A DNA stretch of 64,000 nucleotides from assembly GCF_002855555.1 (NCBI RefSeq), contig NZ_PKRT01000001.1:248001-312000 (forward strand). The letters run 5' to 3'. Below, one piece after another: positions 25,911 through 34,890 of the stretch. This DNA is from Novosphingobium sp. TH158 (GTDB lineage: Bacteria > Pseudomonadota > Alphaproteobacteria > Sphingomonadales > Sphingomonadaceae). The notes under the pieces were generated by a model. It worked only from the letters and a program-made list of their open reading frames with translations, did no database searches and was not told the DNA's origin. Numbering within the stretch: position 1 is the first letter of the stretch; each line of letters starts with the position of its first letter. Position numbers and translations under genes: made by a program.

Positions 25911-27143
25911 TTATTCCGTTGCTTCGTCTGCTTCTACTTCGCCTTCTGCCAGCGCAGCCGCAGCCTCTTCCTCCACGTCATCGACGTGCGTCATCTTCAG
26001 CTTGCCGTTGACCACGGCAAAGGCAAGCTTGCCTTCCACCAGGTCGACCGCGTCGCGTCCGAAGGTCTGGTAACGCCAGCCTTCGAGCAGCGGGATGTTC
26101 TTGCGAATGCCGGCGGCAAGCAGTTCGAGGTCATCGCTGCGCGCCAGGAGCCGGGCGGCGACGTCGATCTCGCGGGCGCGGATCTTGAGCAGCAGCTTGA
26201 GCAGGTCTGCCACCAGCGCGCCTTCCTTGCCCAGCGGTGCGCCGCGCGGGGTGCGCGGGGGCAGCTCTGCATCGGTCAGCGGCGAAGATCCCTCGATCGC
26301 CGCCATCAGGCGCCTGCCGATTTCGTTGTCCTTCCATGCCGGCGAAAGGCCGCGAACCTTGGCAAGGTCGGACTGCTGGCGCGGAGGGTGGCTGGCGATA
26401 TCGGCCAGCGTTTCATCGCGCGCGATGCGGCCGCGCGGGATGTTCTTGTCCTGCGCCTCGATCTCGCGCCAGCGGGCGATAGCCTTGAGCCGTCCGAGCA
26501 TGGCCGGATTGCGCCCCGCCGCCCGGATGCGCTGCCAGGCCTGATCGGGATCGTTGCGGTAGTTTTCCGGATCGGCGAGCTTTTCCATCTCGGCATCCAG
26601 CCACTCGCCGCGGCCCGTCTTGATCAGGCGCTTCAGGATCTTGGGGAAGATCTTCGAAAGGTGGGTAACATCGCCGATGGCGTAATCGATCTGGCGCGCA
26701 TCGAGCGGACGGCGCGACCAGTCGGTAAAGCGGGCGCCCTTGTCGATCGTCAGGCCAAGCCAGGATTCGACGAGGTTGGAATAGCCGATCTGCTCGCTCT
26801 GGCTGACCGCCATCATGGCGATCTGCGTGTCGAAGATCGGATGCGGGGTGCGGCCGGTAAGGTTGTAGATGATTTCCACGTCCTGCCCGCCGGCGTGGAA
26901 GACCTTCAGCACGTCCTCGTTATCCACCAGCAGGTCGAGCAGCGGCGACAGATCGATGCCTGGAGCCAGCGGGTCGATGGCCGCGGCTTCCTCGGTATCG
27001 GCGATCTGGATCAGGCACAGTTCCGGCCAGTAGGTGTTCTCCCGCATGAATTCGGTGTCGACGCAGACGAATTCGGCCCGGGACAGACGCTCGCACAGTT
27101 CGGCAAGCGATTTGGAATCGGTGATGAGCTTGTGTATTTGCAT
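25911..27143 (-). CDS. rnd: Ribonuclease D
   Basis: The 410-residue 3'-5' exonuclease for tRNA processing has the DEDDy residues: Asp and Glu in CVDTEFMRE, Asp in GGQDVEI, and Tyr with Asp in [10 protein letters not shown]. An HRDC domain follows (from about residue 205) and a second HRDC-like region at the end. The tail is very acidic and Ala-rich. ATG at 27143 fits the family start. It is divergent from aspS. Confidence 0.93.
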   Translation of the reverse strand: MQIHKLITDSKSLAELCERLSRAEFVCVDTEFMRENTYWPELCLIQIADTEEAAAIDPLAPGIDLSPLLDLLVDNEDVLKVFHAGGQDVEIIYNLTGRTPHPIFDTQIAMMAVSQSEQIGYSNLVESWLGLTIDKGARFTDWSRRPLDARQIDYAIGDVTHLSKIFPKILKRLIKTGRGEWLDAEMEKLADPENYRNDPDQAWQRIRAAGRNPAMLGRLKAIARWREIEAQDKNIPRGRIARDETLADIASHPPRQQSDLAKVRGLSPAWKDNEIGRRLMAAIEGSSPLTDAELPPRTPRGAPLGKEGALVADLLKLLLKIRAREIDVAARLLARSDDLELLAAGIRKNIPLLEGWRYQTFGRDAVDLVEGKLAFAVVNGKLKMTHVDDVEEEAAAALAEGEVEADEATE

Positions 27144-27259
27144 GTTTCTTATCTGTAAGTGAGCCCGTGCGGGCTCGCGGCTTGACAACGGTGCGGGTTT
27201 CGCCTGTTAGCCCGCGCTTTCGCCCCTGCCCGATTGGCGGCCGATTGGAAAGAGTTTCG

Positions 27260-29041
27260 ATGCATATTTATCGTTCCCACACCTGCGGCGCGCTTTCCGC
27301 AGCCGAGGTTGGCCAGACAGTCCGGCTTTCTGGCTGGATTCACCGCAAGCGCGACCACGGCGGCGTCCTGTTCGTCGACCTGCGCGACCATTACGGCATG
27401 ACGCAGATCGTTGCCGATGCCGACAGTCCGGCGCTGCCCGTACTGGAAGGCCTGCGCGTGGAATCGGTTGTCACCATCGATGGCGATGTGAAGAAGCGCA
27501 GCGATGCGACGGTGAACACCAACCTGTCCACCGGCGAGATCGAGGTTTTTGCCCGCGGCGTGAACGTGCTCAGCCGCGCCGAGGAACTGCCGATGCCGGT
27601 GGCGGGCGAGCAGGAATATCCTGAGGAAATCCGCCTCAAGTACCGCTTCCTCGACCTGCGCCGCGAAACGCTGCACGCCAACATCATGAAGCGCACCGCG
27701 ATCATCCGCGAAACGCGCCGGCGCATGGAAGACATCGGCTTTACCGAATATTCGACGCCGATCCTGACCGCATCGTCGCCCGAAGGCGCGCGCGACTTCC
27801 TGGTGCCCAGCCGCATCCACCCGGGCAAGTTCTTCGCGCTGCCGCAGGCGCCGCAGCAGTACAAGCAGTTGCTGATGGTGGCCGGCTTCGACCGCTATTT
27901 CCAGATCGCGCCGTGCTTCCGCGACGAAGACCCGCGCGCCGACCGCCTGCCGGGCGAGTTCTACCAGCTTGACCTGGAAATGAGCTTCGTCACCCAGGAA
28001 GAGGTCTGGGAAACGATGGAGCCGGTCATGGCCGGCATTTTCGAAACCTTCGCCGATGGCCGCAAGGTGACCCCGGCGGGCGAGTTCCCGCGCATTCCGT
28101 ATGCCAAGGCGATGCTCGACTACGGTACCGACAAGCCGGACCTGCGCAACCCGCTGGTGATCCGCGACGTGACGAGCGAATTCACCAGCTCGGGCTTCGG
28201 CCTGTTCGAAAAGATCGTCGGCAGTGGCGGCACGGTGCGCCTGATCCCTGCGCCGAACACGGCCGGGCTGAGCCGCAAGTTCTTCGACGACATGAACGAC
28301 TGGGCCCGCTCCGAAGGCCATGCCGGCCTGGGCTATGCCACCCGCAAGGGCGGCGAGTTCGGCGGGCCGATCGCCAAGAACCACGGGCCGGAAAAGATGG
28401 CCGCGCTGTGGGACGCCCTTGGCCTTGGCCCCGATGACGGTGCCTTCTTCGCCGCCGGCAAGGAAGACCAGGCGGCCAAGCTGGCCGGCCAGGCGCGTGT
28501 CCGCGTGGGCGAGCAGCTCGACCTGGTCGAAAAGGACGCCTTCCGCTTCTGCTGGATCGTCGATTTCCCGTTCTACGAATGGAGCGAGGAAGAGAAGAAG
28601 CTGGACTTCGCGCACAACCCCTTCTCGATGCCGCAGGGCGGGCTGGAAGCGCTGGAAACGCAGGATCCGCTGACGATCAAGGCCTTCCAGTACGACATGG
28701 TCTGCAACGGCTATGAACTCGCCTCGGGTTCGATCCGCAACCAGCATCCGGACCTGATGGTCAAGGCCTTCGAACTGGTCGGCCTGTCCAAGGCCGATGT
28801 CGAAGCGCGCTTCGGCGGCATGTACCGCGCCTTCCAGTACGGCGCTCCGCCGCACGGGGGCATGGCGGCCGGTGTCGACCGCATGGTCATGCTGCTTTGC
28901 GGTGTGCAGAACCTGCGCGAGATCACGCTGTTCCCGATGAACCAGCGCGCCGAAGACCTGCTGATGGGCGCGCCCTCGCAGGCCGAACTGAGGCAGCTCC
29001 GCGAACTGCACCTGCGCGTTGTCGAACCTCAGAAAGGGTGA
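27260..29041 (+). CDS. aspS: Aspartyl-tRNA synthetase, probably non-discriminating
   Basis: The 593-residue class II synthetase has an N-terminal OB fold ([11 protein letters not shown]), motif 2 ([10 protein letters not shown]), the bacterial GAD insertion and motif 3 (GVDRMVML). The His in RDHGG matches the residue of bacterial AspRS enzymes that also charge tRNA-Asn, which need GatCAB for repair to Asn-tRNA; the discriminating E. coli enzyme has Leu there. ATG at 27260 fits the family. Charging of both tRNAs is inference from that residue. Confidence 0.95.
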   Translation: MHIYRSHTCGALSAAEVGQTVRLSGWIHRKRDHGGVLFVDLRDHYGMTQIVADADSPALPVLEGLRVESVVTIDGDVKKRSDATVNTNLSTGEIEVFARGVNVLSRAEELPMPVAGEQEYPEEIRLKYRFLDLRRETLHANIMKRTAIIRETRRRMEDIGFTEYSTPILTASSPEGARDFLVPSRIHPGKFFALPQAPQQYKQLLMVAGFDRYFQIAPCFRDEDPRADRLPGEFYQLDLEMSFVTQEEVWETMEPVMAGIFETFADGRKVTPAGEFPRIPYAKAMLDYGTDKPDLRNPLVIRDVTSEFTSSGFGLFEKIVGSGGTVRLIPAPNTAGLSRKFFDDMNDWARSEGHAGLGYATRKGGEFGGPIAKNHGPEKMAALWDALGLGPDDGAFFAAGKEDQAAKLAGQARVRVGEQLDLVEKDAFRFCWIVDFPFYEWSEEEKKLDFAHNPFSMPQGGLEALETQDPLTIKAFQYDMVCNGYELASGSIRNQHPDLMVKAFELVGLSKADVEARFGGMYRAFQYGAPPHGGMAAGVDRMVMLLCGVQNLREITLFPMNQRAEDLLMGAPSQAELRQLRELHLRVVEPQKG

Positions 29042-29133
29042 GGCAAACCGTAGCGCCCCCCTTGCCAGCGCGCGCGCCGTTCTCTAGGGGCGGGACTGAA
29101 AGTTTCATCTATCGTTCACAAAAGGACTGACCC

Positions 29134-29370
29134 ATGAGCGACACCGCCGACCGCGTTAAGAAGATTGTCGTCGAACACCTCGGCGTTGAGGCTGACAAGG
29201 TCACCGAAGACGCAAGCTTCATCGACGATCTGGGCGCTGACTCGCTCGACATCGTCGAGCTGGTCATGGCTTTCGAAGAAGAATTCGGTGTCGAGATCCC
29301 GGACGACGCAGCTGAGAAGATCAGCACCGTCACCGACGCGATCAAGTACATCGACGACAACAAGGGCTGA
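29134..29370 (+). CDS. acpP: Acyl carrier protein
   Basis: The 78-residue acidic protein carries the phosphopantetheine serine at Ser37 in [18 protein letters not shown] precedes the ATG. It carries acyl chains for fatty acid synthesis and is followed by fabF and mltG, the usual order. A strong hairpin 71 bp after its stop probably lowers read-through, keeping acpP expression higher than fabF. Confidence 0.97.
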   Translation: MSDTADRVKKIVVEHLGVEADKVTEDASFIDDLGADSLDIVELVMAFEEEFGVEIPDDAAEKISTVTDAIKYIDDNKG

Positions 29371-29440
29371 TCGGGCCCCATCCCGCCGCGCCCCGGGCCT
29401 GTCCAAGGCGCATGGCGGGAGGTTCAGGAAGCAATTTGAA

Positions 29441-29481
29441 GACAGGCTCAGTCCCGCTTGGGTCTGGGCCTGTCGCATTTT
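29441..29481 (+). terminator. Hairpin between acpP and fabF
   Basis: GACAGGCTCAG (29441-29451) pairs with CTGGGCCTGTC (29464-29474) over 11 bp with one G-U, and the loop can extend the stem by CCC/GGG. It is followed by GCATTTT. This is a terminator or attenuator in the 130-bp gap before fabF. Confidence 0.65.
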
Positions 29482-29500
29482 CGGATCTGAGAGGCTCTAA

Positions 29501-30760
29501 ATGCGTCGTGTCGTTGTAACCGGTCTTGGTCTTGTCACCCCGCTGGGGGCCGATGTCGAAACCACCTGGGCCAATATCCTCGCCAGCAAGTCCGGTGCCG
29601 GACCGATCACCCGGTTCGATGCCTCCGACCAGAAGTGCCTGATCGCCTGCGAGGTGAAGCCGGCGGACCACCCCTATGGCTTCGATCCGAACAAGCGCGT
29701 CGATCACAAGATCCAGCGCCAGGTCGATCCGTTCATCGTCTACGGCATCGATGCCGCCGGTCAGGCGCTTGAGGATGCCGGTCTGGTCGACATGGACGAT
29801 GACCTGAAGATGCGCACCGGCTGCTCGATCGGTTCGGGCATCGGTGGCCTGCCGGGGATCGAGAGTGAATCGATCGTGCTGCACGAAAAGGGCCCCGGCC
29901 GCGTTTCGCCGCACTTCGTTCACGGGCGCCTGATCAACCTGATCTCCGGACAGGTCTCGATCAAGTACGGCCTGATGGGCCCGAACCACGCGGTGGTTAC
30001 GGCCTGCTCCACCGGCGCGCACTCGATCGGCGATGCCGCCCGCATGATCCGCGACGGCGATGCCGACGTGATGCTGGCCGGCGGTGCGGAAGGCACGATC
30101 AATCCGCTGGGCGTTGCCGGCTTTGCCCAGGCCCGCGCGCTGAATTGCAGCTTCAACGACCGCCCCGAACAGGCAAGCCGCCCCTATGACAAGGACCGCG
30201 ACGGTTTCGTCATGGGCGAGGGCGCCGGCGTTGTCGTGCTCGAGGAATACGAACACGCCAAGGCGCGCGGCGCGAAGATCTACGCCGAAGTCGTCGGTTA
30301 TGGCCTTTCGGGCGATGCCTACCACGTCACCGCGCCGCACCCGGAAGGCAAGGGCGCCGAACTGGCCATGCGCATGGCGCTGAAGAAGGCCGGCATGGGC
30401 CCGGGCGACATCGACTACGTCAACGCCCACGGCACTTCGACCATGGCCGACACGATCGAGCTTGGCGCGGTCAAGCGCGTGCTGGGCAACGACCTTGCCG
30501 GCGCTTCGATGAGCTCGACCAAGTCGGCCATCGGCCACCTGCTCGGCGGTGCCGGCGCGGTCGAGACGATCTTCTGCATCCTCGCCATTCGCGACCAGAT
30601 CGTGCCGCCCACGCTCAACCTCGACAATCCGGACGAGGGCACCGAAGGCGTCGATCTTGTCCCCAAGGTGGCGAAGAAGCGCCGCGTGCGTGCCGCGCTC
30701 AACAACTCGTTCGGCTTCGGCGGGACGAATGCCTCGGTGATCGTCAAGGAAGTCGAATAA
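29501..30760 (+). CDS. fabF: Beta-ketoacyl-ACP synthase II
   Basis: The 419-residue condensing enzyme elongates acyl-ACP. The catalytic Cys is in TACSTGAHSIG, and the two histidines are in NAHGTSTMAD and SAIGHLLGG. N-terminus RRVVVTGLGLVTPLG is typical. It lies between acpP and mltG, with mltG starting four bases after its stop. Confidence 0.97.
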   Translation: MRRVVVTGLGLVTPLGADVETTWANILASKSGAGPITRFDASDQKCLIACEVKPADHPYGFDPNKRVDHKIQRQVDPFIVYGIDAAGQALEDAGLVDMDDDLKMRTGCSIGSGIGGLPGIESESIVLHEKGPGRVSPHFVHGRLINLISGQVSIKYGLMGPNHAVVTACSTGAHSIGDAARMIRDGDADVMLAGGAEGTINPLGVAGFAQARALNCSFNDRPEQASRPYDKDRDGFVMGEGAGVVVLEEYEHAKARGAKIYAEVVGYGLSGDAYHVTAPHPEGKGAELAMRMALKKAGMGPGDIDYVNAHGTSTMADTIELGAVKRVLGNDLAGASMSSTKSAIGHLLGGAGAVETIFCILAIRDQIVPPTLNLDNPDEGTEGVDLVPKVAKKRRVRAALNNSFGFGGTNASVIVKEVE

Positions 30761-30764
30761 CCCG

Positions 30765-31739
30765 ATGATGCGTCGCGGCTGCCTTCTGGGCATCATCGCC
30801 GCCATTGTCCTGGCCCTCGGCAGCCTCACCTGGCTGCTGGGTGGCTGGTACTGGGGTGGGCCGCTGGAAAAGGATGCATCGTTCCTGGTGCCCGATGGCG
30901 CATCGCTGAAATCGGTATCGGAAAAGCTTGAGCGGGAAGGGGCGGTCTCGTCCGCTTCCGGCTTCTACATGCGCGCGCGCATCTTCGGTGCCGGCGGATC
31001 GATCAAGGCGGGCGAATTCAGCCTGCCGGCGGGGGCCAGCCCCTCGCGCGTGCTGTCGATCCTGCAGGGCGGGGAAGCGGTGCGCCGGTTCGTCACCGTG
31101 CCCGAGGGCATGCCCTCGATCATGGTTTACGAGCGGGTGATGGGCCAGTCGCTGCTCACCGGATCGGTCGCCGTGCCGCCGGAAGGCTCGATCCTGCCCG
31201 ATACCTACGATTTTGAACGCGGCGAAAGCCGGCAGGCCGTGCTGCTGCGGATGCAGACGGCGATGCAGCGCACGTTGGCGGAACTGTGGGAAAAGCGTTC
31301 GCCCGATACGGTGGCCAAAACCCCGCAGGAAGCCCTGATCCTCGCCTCGATCGTCGAGAAGGAAACCGGCAAGCCTTCGGAGCGGCGGCTGGTTGCCGGG
31401 CTCTATTCCAACCGGCTGCGGCAGGGGATCATGCTCCAGGCCGATCCGACGATCATCTACCCGATCACCAAGGGCAAGCCGCTTGGCCGCCGCATCCGGC
31501 AGTCGGAAATCCAGGCGATCAACGATTACAACACCTATTCGATGGTCGGCCTGCCCAAGGGGCCGATTACCAACCCGGGGCGCGAATCGATCGAGGCGGT
31601 GCTGAACCCGGCGAAGACCGACGCGCTCTACATGGTGGCGGATGGCACAGGTGGCCATGCTTTTGCCTCGACTCTGGCCGAGCACAACGCCAACGTCGAA
31701 AAGTGGTACACGCTCCGCAAGGCGCGCGGCGATTTCTAG
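30765..31739 (+). CDS. mltG: Endolytic transglycosylase MltG
   Basis: The 324-residue protein has one N-terminal membrane helix (residues 5-28), a LysM-like region (VPDGASLKSVSEKLEREG) and the YceG catalytic domain with Glu in ASIVEKETG. The family signature YNTYSMVGLPKGPITNPG is present. It cleaves nascent peptidoglycan and sets glycan length. It directly follows fabF. Confidence 0.95.
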   Translation: MMRRGCLLGIIAAIVLALGSLTWLLGGWYWGGPLEKDASFLVPDGASLKSVSEKLEREGAVSSASGFYMRARIFGAGGSIKAGEFSLPAGASPSRVLSILQGGEAVRRFVTVPEGMPSIMVYERVMGQSLLTGSVAVPPEGSILPDTYDFERGESRQAVLLRMQTAMQRTLAELWEKRSPDTVAKTPQEALILASIVEKETGKPSERRLVAGLYSNRLRQGIMLQADPTIIYPITKGKPLGRRIRQSEIQAINDYNTYSMVGLPKGPITNPGRESIEAVLNPAKTDALYMVADGTGGHAFASTLAEHNANVEKWYTLRKARGDF

Positions 31740-31743
31740 GCCG

Positions 31744-31781
31744 GACTGAAAATCGTCAAATCCGATCACAGTCAATTTTTT
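31744..31781 (+). terminator. Rho-independent terminator after mltG
   Basis: GACTG (31744-31748) pairs with CAGTC (31769-31773), with an inner ATCG/CGAT pairing, followed by AATTTTTTA. It begins five bases after the mltG stop and fits the end of the acpP-fabF-mltG unit. Confidence 0.7.
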
Positions 31782-31845
31782 ATTCGGTTTTGCCAATGAA
31801 ACCGGATTGGCTAAACGGCGTTTATCCCAACCAAGGAGGAACCCC

Positions 31846-32391
31846 GTGCTCAATCGTGAAATCCCCGATGTTACCCTGAAGACGCGCGTGCGCGACGAAT
31901 CCATCGAGGGACCCAACCCGTTCCGCTGGCAGGACGTGAATGTCCGCGACGAATTCGCCGGCAAGACTGTCGTCGTCTTTTCGCTGCCGGGTGCTTTCAC
32001 GCCCACCTGCTCGAACGAGCAGTGCCCGAACTACGATCGCCTCTATGATGCCTTCAAGGGCCTCGGCGTGGACGAGGTCTACTGCATGTCCGTCAACGAT
32101 GCCTTTGTCATGTACCAGTGGGGCCAGCATCTGGGCCTCAAGAACGTGAAGTTGCTGCCCGATGGTTCGGGCCAGTTCACCCGCCGCATGGGCATGCTGA
32201 TCAACAAGGATCACGTAGGCTTCGGCCAGCGTTCCTGGCGCTATGCCATGATCGTGCGCGACAACAAGGTAACGCACTGGTTCGAGGAACCGGGCATCAA
32301 CGACGATGGCCTTAACGGCGATCCCTATGGCGAGACGGCCCCTGAAAAGCTGCTTGCCGCACTGACCAACGAGACCGCCGAAGCGGCCTGA
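31846..32391 (+). CDS. Prx5-type peroxiredoxin
   Basis: The 181-residue protein has the peroxidatic motif PGAFTPTCSNEQCPNY, with the active Cys after PT and a second Cys four residues later. SVNDAFVMYQWG and DGSGQFTRRMGM are typical of glutaredoxin/glutathione-linked Prx5 enzymes. The start is GTG at 31846, preceded by AAGGAGGA; a longer frame from 31807 overlaps that ribosome site. It detoxifies peroxides. OxyR control is possible but I see no clear site. Confidence 0.92.
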   Translation: MLNREIPDVTLKTRVRDESIEGPNPFRWQDVNVRDEFAGKTVVVFSLPGAFTPTCSNEQCPNYDRLYDAFKGLGVDEVYCMSVNDAFVMYQWGQHLGLKNVKLLPDGSGQFTRRMGMLINKDHVGFGQRSWRYAMIVRDNKVTHWFEEPGINDDGLNGDPYGETAPEKLLAALTNETAEAA

Positions 32392-32477
32392 TCCCACCAG
32401 ACCGTTCCGGCTCGCGGGCGGCGGCAAGCATCCCCCCGCTCTTCAATGCCGCCGCCCGCATCGCTATGACGACCTGA

Positions 32478-32990
32478 ATGGCCTTCGAACCCTTCATCGT
32501 AACCGCAGAGCTGCCGCGCGATATCTTCGCGTGGGCAAATGGCCTGCGCCGCGCGCATTTCCCGCCCGAGCGCAACCACCTGGAGGCGCATGTCACGCTG
32601 TTCCATGCCCTCGCGCCCTCGCTGCGGGAAGAGGTGCTCGGTTTCCTGCCGCGGATCGCGGGCCTTTATGCTGCCCCGGATGCTAGCATCACGGGCCTGA
32701 TGGACCTGGGGAAGGGCACGGCACTGCGAATCGAGAGCCCGGCCATGGTCGCGATCCGCGATGAGATCGCCGATCACTTCCACGGCACCCTGACCGCGCA
32801 GGACAGCCACCCGATTCGCCTGCACATCACCGTGCAGAACAAGGTCGCTCGCGAAGCGGCGAAGGCGTTGCAGCAGGAACTGGCCGGGCAGCCGCTCGAA
32901 CGGCATTTCCGCTTCACCGGCCTTGGCCTGCACCTCTACAAGGGCGGTCCGTGGGAAGCGTTGGGACGATGGTCATTTCGCCGCACGTGA
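32478..32990 (+). CDS. 2'-5' RNA ligase/cyclic phosphodiesterase-like protein
   Basis: The 170-residue 2H-phosphoesterase-like protein has two HxT motifs, HVTLFH near residue 37 and HITVQN near residue 116, which form the active site of the LigT family. Such enzymes open cyclic phosphates or join RNA 2'-5'. Substrate unknown. It lies just upstream of tRNA-Met, on the same strand. Confidence 0.8.
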   Translation: MAFEPFIVTAELPRDIFAWANGLRRAHFPPERNHLEAHVTLFHALAPSLREEVLGFLPRIAGLYAAPDASITGLMDLGKGTALRIESPAMVAIRDEIADHFHGTLTAQDSHPIRLHITVQNKVAREAAKALQQELAGQPLERHFRFTGLGLHLYKGGPWEALGRWSFRRT

Positions 32991-33062
32991 GGTGTTGACC
33001 GCCAAGCCCGCACACCCTATGTGCGCCGCCTGCCCGGACGAAATGCCGGGCCAGGCCCTTGG

Positions 33063-33139
33063 GGCGGAGTAGCTCAGCCGGTTAGAGCAGCGGAATCATA
33101 ATCCGCGTGTCGGGGGTTCGAGTCCCTCCTCCGCTACCA
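33063..33139 (+). tRNA. tRNA-Met (CAT)
   Basis: A full cloverleaf with encoded CCA: acceptor GGCGGAG/CTCCGCT (G-U closing pair), D arm AGCTCAGCCGG, anticodon stem GCGGA/TCCGC with loop ATCATAA, and T arm GGGGGTTCGAGTCCC. The closed first acceptor pair argues for elongator Met rather than initiator. A lysidine-modified Ile tRNA with the same anticodon cannot be excluded by eye. Confidence 0.93.
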
Positions 33140-33150
33140 TCTAAAATCCC

Positions 33151-33183
33151 GAAAACCTGCGGTTTTCCGACCCATGCGGGTCG
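33151..33183. terminator. Two tandem stem-loops after tRNA-Met
   Basis: GAAAACC-TGC-GGTTTTC (33151-33167) is immediately followed by CGACCC-ATGC-GGGTCG (33168-33183), both perfect stems. They begin 12 bp after the tRNA CCA. The first could terminate the tRNA transcript. Downstream to 33371 there are several TGCAAC/GTTGCA words and no gene. Confidence 0.5.
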
Positions 33184-33371
33184 CCTGGTGCAACTTCTCA
33201 TTGTTGCATTTTGTTGCGCGGTTTTCCTCGGATTTCCACACGTTACATTGTCGTGACAGCAACTCCGTGCAACAAATCTGCTACAGCGCAGGTGCTGCGA
33301 TTCCACCTTCAATGCTGCCGTGGAATTGCGAGCAGCGCGTGTCAGAAGCGGCATTTGGGGGAAGCTCAACG

Positions 33372-34586
33372 ATGAAATTACCGGGCTCGCGACTTCTGAT
33401 TGCCGCTGCAATGGCGCATCTCGCTTCACCTGTTGCGCAAGCGCAAGATAAGAATGCTCTAAAGACGGACGCCAAGGCCGCGATCGCGCAGATGCAGAAG
33501 CTGGGCGAGCCTATGAGTCGCTGTTCGATTTCCGCGTATATCGAGCAAGGGCCGATTGTTAGGCGCACCTTTGCCTCGACCCCCCTTCGTCCAGGCGACG
33601 AACTGCTGACGTTGAACAACGTCAATGTTGCCGGGAAGAGTGCAGAGGACGTTGTCGCTTTGCTTCGCGGCATTGCACCGGGCACGGTTATTCCTGTCAC
33701 TCTGGAACGAAATGGTGAACCCATGAGGTTGGATCTGACCTGTTCCGACGCACGCCCGGTGACTGAAGCTGCCGTGGGTTATTTGAAAGCGGTTTCTCTT
33801 GGCAAGTTTGATGATTGCGTTTCGGCGATCCGGCAGCGCTCGGACATGGGGTCAGGCGGTGCCGCGACGATGCTGCAATGCGCGGCGGTGTCTAAGAATG
33901 CGGCAAATTATAACATCGCACAGTTGACCTTCGACTTCATGCGCATGTTCATTGAGGATGCGCACTGGGTGCCAGCTTTGAGAGGCGAGGCGATCCAGTC
34001 GCTGCGCTCCTCAGAAGCAACGATCAGTCAGAATTTGGGATCATCTCGGTTCGAAGAGCTTGTGTCCGCTACGAAGGCATGGCCAGGCGGAGAGCGGATG
34101 TTTGATGCGACTGCGCCAAACTGGGGGCTCTTCCGCAGGAACGCGGAAGCGGCTCTAAGGGCACGGCTCATCGATCCTGAGTCAGCGCGAATCGAGTGGC
34201 CTTATGGCTTTGTCCTCGGCAGCTGGAAGCCCGTCCTATCGAAACGGATCAATGGGTATTGGACCTGCGGGTCTATCAACGCCCGGAACCGTATGGGCGG
34301 CTATACTGGCAGTAGCTCCTTTGTCGTGGTCTTGGACCCTGTTGGGAACGTCCTGCATACGGAAATGGGGCAATCAAGAGATTTTGATTTGATCAGCGCG
34401 CAATGCAGTCAGGCCGTTAAGCTGCTGCCACCGCCCCAATTCGACACGTCAAAGCCAATCCAGACGACGCAGGGCAGCTCGCTTGCCGACGAACTTAGGA
34501 AGCTCGTAGAGCTCAGGGAGAGCGGAGCTCTTAGCGAAGAGGAGTTCCAGCAAGCAAAAAGGCGTTTGCTCGGGTCGACGAACTAA
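33372..34586 (+). CDS. Exported PDZ-SHOCT protein
   Basis: The 404-residue protein has a signal peptide (cleavage near AQA-QDK), a PDZ-like domain around residues 50-120 (GDELLTLNNVNVAGKSAEDVV), a middle region with several cysteines, and a C-terminal SHOCT motif (LADELRKLVELRESGALSEEEF). ATG at 33372 has GGGGGAAG before it and gives the signal peptide. Base and codon use are clearly more AT-rich than the neighbours, which suggests transfer. No protease domain accompanies the PDZ. Function unknown. Confidence 0.75.
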   Translation: MKLPGSRLLIAAAMAHLASPVAQAQDKNALKTDAKAAIAQMQKLGEPMSRCSISAYIEQGPIVRRTFASTPLRPGDELLTLNNVNVAGKSAEDVVALLRGIAPGTVIPVTLERNGEPMRLDLTCSDARPVTEAAVGYLKAVSLGKFDDCVSAIRQRSDMGSGGAATMLQCAAVSKNAANYNIAQLTFDFMRMFIEDAHWVPALRGEAIQSLRSSEATISQNLGSSRFEELVSATKAWPGGERMFDATAPNWGLFRRNAEAALRARLIDPESARIEWPYGFVLGSWKPVLSKRINGYWTCGSINARNRMGGYTGSSSFVVVLDPVGNVLHTEMGQSRDFDLISAQCSQAVKLLPPPQFDTSKPIQTTQGSSLADELRKLVELRESGALSEEEFQQAKRRLLGSTN

Positions 34587-34587
34587 A

Positions 34588-34608
34588 GGAGCCAATGGCT
34601 CCGCTTTT
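34588..34608 (+). terminator. Terminator after the PDZ-SHOCT gene
   Basis: GGAGCC-AAT-GGCTCC followed by GCTTTT, one base after the stop codon. A compact intrinsic terminator. Confidence 0.65.
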
Positions 34609-34724
34609 GATCGCGGATGGCTACAGCTAACTTTTCAATTGATTTAGGAAAAACGCCCGGCGCACCGTTGGCGGCTGGCGCGGGCCGGTCTAGCATTGCG
34701 CCAGTCGCACCATCTGGGGGTAGA

Positions 34725-34890
34725 ATGACAACGCCGCTTCGCCAATTGCTCACCCAGTATCGCGCTGCTTCGCGCAATGAGCGGGACAAAGGGACTTATT
34801 TTGAGCGGCTGATCTTTTCCACTATACCTATGGCCTCCTGCACAGCGAGGACTACCGCGCCCGCTTTCCGGCCACCTCCGCTCCAAGCAA
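34725..34890 (+). pseudogene. Remnant of a type ISP restriction-modification/helicase gene
   Basis: From ATG at 34725 (GGGG nearby) the frame reads MTTPLRQLLTQYRAASRNER and then DKGTYFERLI. This matches the N-terminus of the very large type ISP/HsdR-like helicase-methylase proteins. Right after, in a different frame (about 34800-34870), DLFHYTYGLLHSEDYRARF is the conserved segment near the C-terminus of the same proteins. So an internal deletion of several kilobases joined both ends with a frameshift, and the tail is lost at the aldo/keto reductase start. The family match is from memory of conserved motifs; the break is directly visible. Confidence 0.65.

Noticed and set aside
27149..29011. 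620-codon open frame on the minus strand across aspS
   Set aside because: Antisense shadow of a highly conserved synthetase gene; no known domain.
33082..33429. Minus-strand frame ending in GGGTRTPDTRIMIPLL
   Set aside because: The C-terminal text is the antisense translation of tRNA-Met and is a well-known spurious protein end.
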